Shown here in pieces: positions 9,435-17,523 of a stretch of 64,000 nucleotides of DNA. The notes under the pieces are model-generated. The model had not been told where the DNA came from, made no database searches, and saw nothing but the letters and a program-made list of their open reading frames with translations. The DNA lies in contig CAWCHQ010000003.1 of NCBI GenBank assembly GCA_963795415.1, forward strand, positions 558,001 through 622,000. Direction: 5' to 3'. Position numbers and translations under genes: made by a program. The stretch is from CAVSUZ01 sp963795415. Its GTDB lineage: Bacteria; Pseudomonadota; Alphaproteobacteria; Acetobacterales; Acetobacteraceae. Every line of letters begins with the position of its first letter. Positions within the stretch are counted from its first letter, which is position 1.

Positions 9435-10559
9435 ATGCCACAGACCGACGTGGGCTCCTCCGACGCTCTGCTGAAAGAGCTCGCATTGTGGGTGGAACTG
9501 GAGACGCCCACCACCGACCCGATCGCAGTCAACCGGCTGATGAGCGTGGCTGAACAGGAGCTTTGCCGTGCTGGGGCGGACGTGACCCGGATTCCTGGCC
9601 GGGGTGGTTTTGGCGACAATCTCATCGCCCGTACCGGCGGCACGGGTAAGCCGGTCCTGATCGCGGGTCATCTTGATACTGTCTGGTCCCACGGGACGCT
9701 TGAAGCGATGCCGTTCCGGTTAGATGGCGAAAAGGCCCATGGACCAGGGATTTACGACATGAAGTCCGGCAGCTTTCTCGCGCTGCACGCAGTCCGGTCC
9801 ATTTTGCGACAGGGTGTGGACACAGCGAGTCCCATCGTGCTTCTGTTGACCCCGGATGAGGAGGTCGGAAGCCCGACCAGCCGCGAACTTATTGAGCGCG
9901 AAGCGGCAGACGCCGTCGCGGTACTGATCCCGGAACCCGCCGGAGCCGGCGGGGCTTGTGTCACCGCCCGTAAGGGTGTCGGTCGTTTCTCGATGCGGAT
10001 CTCGGGACGCGGATCGCATGCGGGGGGCAATTTTCAGGACGGCGCCTCGGCTATCGTTGAGTTGGCGCACCAGATCCAAACGATAGACACGATGGTGGAT
10101 CTGGAGCGTGGCATAACCTTGAACGTTGCGCCGGTTTGGGGTGGCACGCGACCAAACGTGATTGCTCCGGATGCGGGCTGTGAAATCGATCTGCGCGTGA
10201 ACACGGTAGAGGACGGTGAGCGCATGCAGGCGATGGTGCTGGCCTTGTCCGCGCGTACTCCCGGCTGTCGTGTTATTGTCGCGGGCGGAATGAATTGACC
10301 ACCCTTTGCTGAAACATCCGATATCCGGTCCTTGCATGGAACGGCGAGCGCACTCGCTACCCAGATCGGGTTCGATTTGCCCAAACAACATCGCGGCGGC
10401 GGGTCGGACGGCAACTTCACTGCCGCCATGGGTATCCCGACTCTCGACGGCCTGGGCTGCCCGGGAGCCGGTGCACATGCCAGCCACGAGCATATCATCT
10501 GGCGTGACCTCGGGCCGCGTGCTGCGCTGATCGCAGGATTGCTGGAGACGCTCCACTAA
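9435..10559 (+). CDS. M20 family metallopeptidase (glutamate carboxypeptidase-like), in-frame stop
   Basis: Zinc-dependent exopeptidase/deacylase of the M20 family, closest in look to CPG2-type glutamate carboxypeptidases. Metal-site motifs are present: AGHLDTVW, GPGIYDMKSG, TPDEEVGS and the C-terminal GAHASHEHI. Translation from 9435 stops at a TGA at 10296-10298, inside the conserved string GGMN-x-PPF, where the family usually has Arg. The reading frame is unchanged after the stop and completes the domain (GGGSDGNFTAA...) to a TAA at 10557-10559, so this is a single CGA-to-TGA type change, not an indel. Without it the protein is 374 residues. The MBOAT gene begins 5 nt downstream. Confidence 0.85.
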
Positions 10560-10564
10560 TCCGG

Positions 10565-11944
10565 ATGCTGTTCAACTCGCAAATTTTTGTCTGCTTTTTC
10601 CTGCCGGCAGTGGTTGGTGGATATTATGCGTTGGCGCCAAAATGCACGGCGCGGCACGTCTTTCTGGTGTTCGCGTCGCTGTTCTTTTACGGCTGGTGGA
10701 ACTGGCGTCTGGTGCCTTTGCTCGTCGGATTGACGCTAGCCAACTGGGGCATTGCAAAGTGGTTCGAGGCTACTCGGATTCGTAGTCTACCACTGCTTGG
10801 TGTCGCGATGAACCTAGGCGTTCTCGGGCTGTTCAAATATGCGGATTTTCTGCGGGGGACATGGTACAGCCTCCTTAGTGAAGACTGGACCGCGTGGCAC
10901 CTGATTTTGCCATTGGGCATCAGCTTTTTCGTATTCCAGAAGATTTCTTATTTGATCGACCTCCGGCGCGGACAGGCACATGCCTACAAGCTGTTGGATT
11001 TCTCGCTATTCGTGGTCTTTTTCCCCCAGCTTATTGCTGGACCCATCGTGCGGCACAACGAGATCATCCCTCAATTCGCTGAGAATCCGCGAAGACCGGA
11101 GATGTGGGAAAATCTTTCCCGCGGATTTGCCCTTTTCATCCTCGGCCTCTGCAAGAAGGTGCTCTTTGCTGACACATTGGCGATGGTAAGCGACCCGCTT
11201 TTTCATGCGGCAGCCAGCGACCCGCTTTCGGCCGCTCAGGCCTGGGTCGCGTGTGGCGCATACACCTTGCAAATTTATTTCGATTTTTCTGGCTATTCGG
11301 ATATGGCCATCGGTATGGCGCGAATGCTTGGACTGCGCCTGCCTTTCAATTTTGAGGCGCCTTATCGGGCTCTATCGGTTCGAGATTTCTGGCGCCGCTG
11401 GCACATGACCTTGTCACGGTTTCTGCGTGACTATTTGTATATTCCACTTGGCGGCAATCGCTGCAGGCCGGCGCGGCAGCTAACTAATCTGCTTGCTACG
11501 ATGCTGCTGGCCGGGCTTTGGCATGGCGCTGCCTGGACATTCGTTGTCTGGGGCGGCCTGCACGGATTGGGCCTTGCCGTCAATCACGCCTGGCGCTGGA
11601 TGGGATTCCCACTGCCACGTGCTGTCGCATGGGTTGCGACCCTGTTGTTCGTTATGGGCGGTTGGGTCTTGTTTCGTGCGGAGAGTTTTAGCCTTGCTGG
11701 GCAGATCCTGGGGTCCATGCTGGGCTGGCATGGGCTCGGGCAGATCAGCCTGGATCGGGAGTATGTGCTGGCGCTGGCGGCCGGCACAGCTGTGGCCTTG
11801 ATCGGTCCTACCAGCCAGGAGGCTGCGCTGACCTGGCTACGCCCAAGGCCATGGCTGGCGGTGCCAGCCGGCGCCGGTCTGGCGTTTCTTCTGCTCCTTG
11901 TTGGCGGTCGCTTGCCGAATGCGTTCATTTATTTTCAATTCTGA
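10565..11944 (+). CDS. MBOAT family membrane-bound O-acyltransferase (AlgI-like)
   Basis: Polytopic inner-membrane acyltransferase of 459 residues. It shows about ten or more membrane segments and the family signature: DFWRRWHMTLSRFLRDYLY followed by the active-site histidine region LLAGLWHGAAW. Homologues such as AlgI pass acetyl groups across the membrane to polysaccharides in the periplasm; the acceptor here is unknown. It sits between the M20 peptidase and an AlgJ-like protein whose gene overlaps its 3' end, so an acylation pair working on a cell-surface polymer is the natural inference. Confidence 0.92.
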   Translation: MLFNSQIFVCFFLPAVVGGYYALAPKCTARHVFLVFASLFFYGWWNWRLVPLLVGLTLANWGIAKWFEATRIRSLPLLGVAMNLGVLGLFKYADFLRGTWYSLLSEDWTAWHLILPLGISFFVFQKISYLIDLRRGQAHAYKLLDFSLFVVFFPQLIAGPIVRHNEIIPQFAENPRRPEMWENLSRGFALFILGLCKKVLFADTLAMVSDPLFHAAASDPLSAAQAWVACGAYTLQIYFDFSGYSDMAIGMARMLGLRLPFNFEAPYRALSVRDFWRRWHMTLSRFLRDYLYIPLGGNRCRPARQLTNLLATMLLAGLWHGAAWTFVVWGGLHGLGLAVNHAWRWMGFPLPRAVAWVATLLFVMGGWVLFRAESFSLAGQILGSMLGWHGLGQISLDREYVLALAAGTAVALIGPTSQEAALTWLRPRPWLAVPAGAGLAFLLLLVGGRLPNAFIYFQF

Positions 11945-12989
11945 CCGCCAGTCCTGGCGCGGCTTCTTTCTGTGCTCACTTTTTACGGCACTCCTGTGCG
12001 TGAGCATACTCTACGGTTTTGTTGTCCTTGTTGATCCATTCGACACGCTGCCTCTCTCACTGCCGGCGGAGCGTTGGCCCGTCGCAACCGACGCTCGCTT
12101 TGCATTTCCTGCTCTTGCACGTGCAGCACGGTTCGACAGTGCCATTTTTGGAACGTCAACGAGCCGGTTGCTGCAACCCGTCGTTCTCAATCAGGCCTTG
12201 GGCGCCCATTTCGCGAATCTCGCGATGAATGATGCAACGGTGTACGAACAGGCGCGATTGATGAATGTATTCCGGCGGGCTCACCCAAATGCGCGCTTCG
12301 TGCTGGTGGGGCTTGACGTGCGCTGGTGCGTCACCGGGGAAAGCTATCTAAGACTTACGCCGCGCCCCTTTCCCTCTTGGATGTACGGCGAAAGCCAATG
12401 GGCAGGATATGCGCACATGCTGAACATGTACGCCATTCAAGAAGCCGGCCAATTGTTCGGGATACTGATGGGCATGAAGAGGCCGGTGTACGGCAGGGAC
12501 GGCTTTACGAGCTTTGTGCCGCCTGACAGCGAATACGACCCGGCGCGCGTTGCCGAGCACCTGCAACGAGAAGGCCCGAACATACCCCGAGGTGAACGCT
12601 CTGGGCCGCTCCCGTCATGGCGTTACCCTGCCTTGGAGACCCTGGAGTTGGAGCTCAGGCGCTTCCCTTCTGCCACGCGAAAGTTAGTCTTCTTCGTTCC
12701 GTATAATCACATGCTCATACCTCCGGCCGCCACGCCGGGCGCGCTTGTGTGGTCCGAATGCAAGCGGCGCGTGGCGCAGATTTCCCGCTCCATGCCTAGC
12801 ATGCTCGCTCTGGATTTCATGCGGGCCAGCCCGATTACTGACAATGACGACAACTATTGGGATGGCCTTCATTACCGCTTGGGTATCGGGGATCGAATTT
12901 CCCGCGACATAGGGGCCGGGGTGGCTGGCCGGCAAAACGCCGATTTCAAGATACTCGCGGATCAGGGCGTGAGACATGGGGGGACGTAG
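11919..12989 (+). CDS. AlgJ/SGNH-like membrane-anchored partner of the MBOAT protein
   Basis: Protein of about 356 residues with one N-terminal membrane helix (FFLCSLFTALLCVSILYGF) and a periplasmic domain. The segment FDSAIFGTSTSRLLQP resembles block I of SGNH-type acyl-transferring domains (GxSxxR), and DGLHYRLGIGDRI near the C-terminus resembles the block V Asp/His pair, as in AlgJ/AlgX partners of MBOAT enzymes. The ATG at 11919 lies inside the end of the MBOAT gene (26 nt overlap), indicating coupling; a TTG at 11898 would lengthen it by 7 residues. The stop codon lies in the loop of a strong terminator hairpin. The assignment to SGNH rests on motif pattern and context. Confidence 0.75.
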   Translation: MRSFIFNSDRQSWRGFFLCSLFTALLCVSILYGFVVLVDPFDTLPLSLPAERWPVATDARFAFPALARAARFDSAIFGTSTSRLLQPVVLNQALGAHFANLAMNDATVYEQARLMNVFRRAHPNARFVLVGLDVRWCVTGESYLRLTPRPFPSWMYGESQWAGYAHMLNMYAIQEAGQLFGILMGMKRPVYGRDGFTSFVPPDSEYDPARVAEHLQREGPNIPRGERSGPLPSWRYPALETLELELRRFPSATRKLVFFVPYNHMLIPPAATPGALVWSECKRRVAQISRSMPSMLALDFMRASPITDNDDNYWDGLHYRLGIGDRISRDIGAGVAGRQNADFKILADQGVRHGGT

Positions 12990-13002
12990 GTCCCCCCATT
13001 GT
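12977..13002. terminator. Strong hairpin terminator overlapping the stop codon
   Basis: Perfect 9-bp stem (TGGGGGGAC / GTCCCCCCA) with a GTAG loop at 12977-12998. The TAG stop of the AlgJ-like gene is formed by the loop. There is only a weak T stretch after it, but the position between two convergent genes (12989 on +, 13027 on -) fits a bidirectional terminator. Confidence 0.75.
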
Positions 13003-13026
13003 TCATCCCTTTCACTGCTTTGGCGC

Positions 13027-14064
13027 CTACCGGTTTGTGCGTGTTGTCGCAGTGCCGGTATTTGCATTGCCAGACGTGTCGCCGGTAGTTGTGCCAGCCA
13101 TGACGCCGCGGGTGCTCCCGGTTCCGCTCGATCCACTCACACCCGATTGCGAGATCCGGCCGGCATCCGATGTCGCGCCTTGCTCACTTATACCGGAATA
13201 GGTGCCCGAGATGGATTCTCGGTTTTCGCGTACTCGGAGATTGTTTTGCACATGGCGAACACCGGAGACATCCTCCGCGATGTCCTCGGCCAGCCGCTTC
13301 GAGTAACGGCTGTCAACGTGGCCATTCAGGGTGACCTCGCCGTTAATGACGGAAACCTCCACGTCCGAGGCATCGAGGATTGGGTTGTCTGTCAGGCGAT
13401 CACTCACGTCTTCTCGAATTCGCTCATCCGAGCGGGTATATCCGCGTGGTCCTCGTCCGCGATATTGGTCCCGGCGCAGGTCCTCGCGGCGGCGCTGTTC
13501 GGCTTCCTCATCGCCAAACCAGGAAGAGACTTCATCAGTCGCCCGGTCCCACCAGCCCCTTTCCGAGCCGGGCGAGCGCCGCTCGCCATAGCCCCGGTAC
13601 GTATCGCGGTCGCGGCCATACCAATCGCGCCGTGCGTTCCTTCCGCCGTAGTCCCGCCCATACCCGCTGGACCACCCATAGTCCCAGCCTGGATTGCGGT
13701 CCCATTCGTCGAAGCCCCATGCTCCCATGCGGGTCCGGCCGAAGTCCTGGGGACCGTAGTAGTCCCGCATCCGGCCGCCGCGCCCGTACCGTTCACTGTC
13801 TTCGACCCCGTAGGCGCCCTCGCGCCAGTTGCCGGACCCTGCCCAGCCACGCCGGTGCGATTCGCCTGCCCGGTCGCGCCGGTTGTAGTCAGGCCAATCG
13901 CGACCCCGGTAATCCTCTCCGCCGTACCAGTCGCGATCATTGTCACGCGAGCGATCCCAGTCAGGCCAACGACTTGTGTGGCGATGATCCTCGTGAGGAC
14001 CTCGCCAGTCACGATCCTGGGGGCGTTGGCGATCACGGCGCCAACCGGCGTATTCGTCTGACAT
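13027..14064 (-). CDS. BON domain protein with long Arg/Asp/Tyr/Gly-rich N-terminal region
   Basis: 345-residue protein. Residues 1 to about 215 are extremely rich in R, D, G, Y and W, with repeated short motifs and an SWFGDEEAEQRRR segment seen in related alphaproteobacterial proteins; this part is predicted disordered. A single BON domain follows (about 225-290: VSDRLTDNPILDASDVEVSV ... NGHVDSRYSKRLAEDIA), then a low-complexity Gly/Ser/Thr tail. BON domains bind phospholipid or are found in osmotic-shock proteins such as OsmY. No signal peptide is visible, so location is unclear. A good GAGAGG ribosome-binding site precedes the ATG. The opposite strand is also open here but is only a compositional shadow. 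Confidence 0.85.
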   Translation of the reverse strand: MSDEYAGWRRDRQRPQDRDWRGPHEDHRHTSRWPDWDRSRDNDRDWYGGEDYRGRDWPDYNRRDRAGESHRRGWAGSGNWREGAYGVEDSERYGRGGRMRDYYGPQDFGRTRMGAWGFDEWDRNPGWDYGWSSGYGRDYGGRNARRDWYGRDRDTYRGYGERRSPGSERGWWDRATDEVSSWFGDEEAEQRRREDLRRDQYRGRGPRGYTRSDERIREDVSDRLTDNPILDASDVEVSVINGEVTLNGHVDSRYSKRLAEDIAEDVSGVRHVQNNLRVRENRESISGTYSGISEQGATSDAGRISQSGVSGSSGTGSTRGVMAGTTTGDTSGNANTGTATTRTNR

Positions 14065-14202
14065 GGTATCTACCTCTCATCTTGATGAAGACGGCTCGTA
14101 AACGATGGCTCCCTTCGGCGGTTGCCAGTTGGGTTTGCGGCGATGTGATGCGCTCGACAGGCCTCCGCCGCGTTGCTTCACTCTTATTAAGGGGACTCCG
14201 GG

Positions 14203-15985
14203 TTGACCCTCCACCAGGCCGAGGCGTTTGCCACTATCGGCGCCATGTTCGTGCTGTTCGTGACCGACCGGCTACGCTACGACGTAGTTGCGGCACTGGC
14301 TCTGGCAGCTACCGTGCTTACAGGCGTCGTACCAGCCAAACAGGCCTTTCTCGGATTTTCGGATCCGCTGATCATCATAATTGCGTCGGTGCTGGTGCTA
14401 AGCAGGGCGGTTTCCATTTCTGGTGTGATCGAGGCTGCGATGCGCCGGATCACGAGAATGATGCGCAGCACCTCTTTGCAGGTTTTCACCCTGACTTCAT
14501 CCGTGACCTTTCTATCCGCCGTTATGAAGAATGTGGGGGCACTCGGGATTTTTTTACCGATCGCGATCCAGGCAGCGGAGCGAAACGGCAAGTCCCCTTC
14601 ACGATACCTGATGCCATTGTCCTTCGGCTCTTTAATCGGTGGAACGATCACGCTTGTAGGCACATCGCCGAACCTCTTGATTTCGACCGTGCGGCAGGAA
14701 GCGCTTGGGCGCCCTTATTCATTCTTCGATTTCACACCTGTGGGCCTGCCCCTTTCGATCATTGCCATCGGGTTTCTCTGCTTCGGCTGGCGTCTGCTCC
14801 CGGAACGTGAAGGCGAACCGACCGCCGAGAAGCGCTTTACGGTCGAGGATTACACGGTCGAAGCTCGCCTTCCTGCCGGTTCATCACTGGCCGGCAAGAC
14901 CGTGGCCGACCTGGAGGCGCTCGGGGACGGCGACGTGACAGTGGCGGCCATCATTCGCGAGCACGATCGCCGATACATCCCGGGCAACCACTGGACGATT
15001 TATGCTGATGATCTGCTGCTGCTGCAGGGCGATCCGACCGCGCTGCAGCCGGTGATCGCACAGGCCAACCTCGAGCTTGCGGGGTCGGCCGCAGTCTCGG
15101 ATGCAGCGCCTCAGGACAGGGACGATCCTCTCGAAACCATCGAGGCCGTGGTTTCTGCTGACTCACCACTGGTCGGCCGCACGCTGACTTCGCTGCAACT
15201 TCGCCGGCGCTATCAGATCAACGTGCTGGCGTTGACACGGGGTGATCGACGGATAACCGCTCGACTGCGCGAGAGTCATTTCCGAAATCGGGGACGTGAT
15301 TGTTCTTCAGGGAAGGCACTCCCAGCTGGAGGAAGCCATTCGTGAACTCGGCTGCCTGCCCCTGGCAGAGCGGCATCTTACGCTGGGCCATGGCCGGTCA
15401 CGCTGGGGCTCGCCACTGATTTTGCTGCTGGCCATTGTTCTGGTAGTAACGGGTGTGCTGCGCGTCGAGGTGGCCTTCTTTGTCGCCGCGGTCGCAGTCG
15501 TATTGCTGAACCTGATCGGGGCCCGTGAAGCTTACGCCGCGCTGGACGGCCCGCTGATCGTAATGCTTGGCTGCCTGATCCCGGTGGGCGAGGCCCTGCA
15601 CACTACTGGTGCCGCGAACCTTGTCGCTCAACTCCTGGCGACTGTCGCCCATCATCTGTCAGGCCCGGGGACGGTGGCTCTGCTTTTGGTGATAGCGATG
15701 GTGGTGACGCCTTTCCTGCATCACGCGGCGGCCGTGCTGGTTATCGGTCCCGTCGCTGCGGCACTTGCGCACAGTCTTGGATACGCGCCGGACGCATTTC
15801 TGATGGCAGTTGCCCTCGGGGCCTCGTGCGATTTCCTCACACCGATCGGGCATCAGAACAACCTTCTGGTCATGGGACCGGCGGGATACCGGTTCGGGGA
15901 CTACTGGAGACTCGGTCTGCCGCTCTCGATCCTGGTCGCTGCCGCGGGAACCGCACTCATTCTACTGAGGTGGCCGCTGCACTGA
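14203..15985 (+). CDS. SLC13/DASS-type anion transporter with RCK_C (TrkA_C) domains, one-base frameshift
   Basis: Polytopic symporter of the divalent-anion:Na+ type. The first half has the helices and the re-entrant motif GGTITLVGTSPNLLIS; two RCK_C/TrkA_C regulatory domains lie in the middle (around 14850-15060 and 15150-15340); the second half has the matching motif SCDFLTPIGHQNNLLVMGP. The frame breaks at about 15281: TTCCGAAATC reads correctly as HFEIGDVIVLQG if one C is removed. Corrected length is about 593 residues. The TTG start at 14203 follows an AAGGGGA ribosome-binding site. Substrate (sulfate, tungstate, dicarboxylate) cannot be read. Its stop is 3 nt from the convergent trpE stop. 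Confidence 0.86.
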
Positions 15986-15988
15986 ATC

Positions 15989-17506
15989 TTATTGTGTCGT
16001 CTTACCGGCCGCGAACCGGACTGCCTCCTCGGCCGCGCGGAACAGCGCACGGGCCTTCTGACGGCACTCCTCGTGCTCCGCTTCCGGGTTCGAATCGGCG
16101 ACGATACCTGCTCCGGCCTGAACATACATCGTACCATCCTTTACAAGGGCTGTGCGCAATCCGATGCAGGTGTCCATCGTGCCATTGGCCGCGAAGTAGC
16201 CGATGCAGCCCGCGTAGATGTTCCGCCGCGTTGGTTCCAGCTCCTCGATGATCTCCATCGCCCTCACCTTAGGGGCGCCGGACAGAGTGCCGGCCGGGAA
16301 CGCGGCCACAAGCGTATCCAGCGCGTCCAGATCGGAGCGAAGCCTGCCCTCGACGTTCGAACTGATGTGCATGACGTGGCTGAATCGCTCGATAACGAAG
16401 CTCTCCGTAACCTTCACCGAGCCGATTTCCGCTACCCTTCCAACGTCGTTGCGCCCCAGGTCCAGCAACATCAGGTGCTCGGCACGCTCCTTGGGATCAG
16501 ATAGCAACTCCGCCTCCAGCGCCTGGTCCTCCTCATAGGTCGTGCCTCGCCGCCGCGTGCCTGCCAGCGGACGAAGCGTAACAATGCCATCCCGCAGCCG
16601 GACCAGAATTTCCGGGCTTGATCCGACAATCGCGTAACCGCCGAAATCAAGGAAAAACAGGAACGGAGAGGGATTGATCCTCCGTAGCGCTCGGTAGAGT
16701 GCAAATGGCGGCAGAGCGAATGGCGAAGAAAATCGTTGACTGAGCACGATCTGGAAGGCATCGCCCGCAGCGATATAGTCTTTAGCCTTGATAACAGCCG
16801 AAAGGAATTCCTCCTTTGGCATATTGGACATCGGCTGCGGCACCGCCGGGAGGCTGACTGGCGGGACCGGATGTGGCAAGGGACGGTCGAGCGCGGACTC
16901 AGCTTCGGCCAGCCGAGCCTCGGCTGCATCCGAGGCGGTTTGTGCGGTTACTCCCGGCTGGGGGTAAACCGGCGCGGCCAAAGTGAGTTCGTCGTTGACG
17001 TTGTCGAAAACAGCGAAAAGCGTGGGACGAATGAGCAATGCGTCCGGAACCCCGATTTCATCGGCATTCTCCTCCGGCAGCCGCTCCATTAGGCGGACCA
17101 TGTCGTAACCAAGGTAGCCCACCATGCCGCCCGCCATAGGCGGCATGGAAGCGGGCACTTCCAGCCGCGTTTCATTGATGATTGCCCGCAGGCTTTCCAG
17201 TGCCGGGCGATCTTCGGGAACGAAGGCATGCGGTGCCGAGACGGCATGACGGTTCAGTTCGGCCCGACCCGCTCGGCAGCGCCAGATGACGTCAGGAGCA
17301 AGGCCGATGATCGAGTACCGGCCACGAGCCGCGCCGCCCTCCACGCTTTCAAGCAGGAAACTGTTTGGTTGCCCGTGCGCCAGCTTAAGGAACGCTGCCA
17401 CGGGCGTTTCGAGATCGGCCACACTCCGCCGCCACAGCAGCGTGCCCCGTCCCGCCTCGTAGGCAGAGCGGAAAGCTGCGTAGCCAGGCGGCAGCATGAG
17501 GTTCAT
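15989..17506 (-). CDS. trpE: Anthranilate synthase component I
   Basis: Large subunit of anthranilate synthase, making anthranilate from chorismate with ammonia supplied by TrpG; first committed step of tryptophan synthesis. The 505-residue protein has the N-terminal Trp-feedback domain (LLESVEGG), and the chorismate-binding C-terminal domain with RPLAGTRRRG and GTLSGAPKVRAMEII. An AAGGAGAAGG ribosome-binding site precedes the ATG. It follows ppiD by 17 nt in the same direction, but trpG, trpD and trpC, often found next in related genomes, are not downstream; the transporter gene converges 3 nt away. Confidence 0.96.
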   Translation of the reverse strand: MNLMLPPGYAAFRSAYEAGRGTLLWRRSVADLETPVAAFLKLAHGQPNSFLLESVEGGAARGRYSIIGLAPDVIWRCRAGRAELNRHAVSAPHAFVPEDRPALESLRAIINETRLEVPASMPPMAGGMVGYLGYDMVRLMERLPEENADEIGVPDALLIRPTLFAVFDNVNDELTLAAPVYPQPGVTAQTASDAAEARLAEAESALDRPLPHPVPPVSLPAVPQPMSNMPKEEFLSAVIKAKDYIAAGDAFQIVLSQRFSSPFALPPFALYRALRRINPSPFLFFLDFGGYAIVGSSPEILVRLRDGIVTLRPLAGTRRRGTTYEEDQALEAELLSDPKERAEHLMLLDLGRNDVGRVAEIGSVKVTESFVIERFSHVMHISSNVEGRLRSDLDALDTLVAAFPAGTLSGAPKVRAMEIIEELEPTRRNIYAGCIGYFAANGTMDTCIGLRTALVKDGTMYVQAGAGIVADSNPEAEHEECRQKARALFRAAEEAVRFAAGKTTQ

Positions 17507-17523
17507 TTCCGATACCCTTCTCC

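Noticed and set aside
12976..14061. 361-codon + strand frame opposite the BON gene
   Set aside because: Pure Pro/Val/Ala composition that mirrors the Arg/Asp/Gly-rich gene on the other strand; the BON domain and ribosome-binding site support the - strand.
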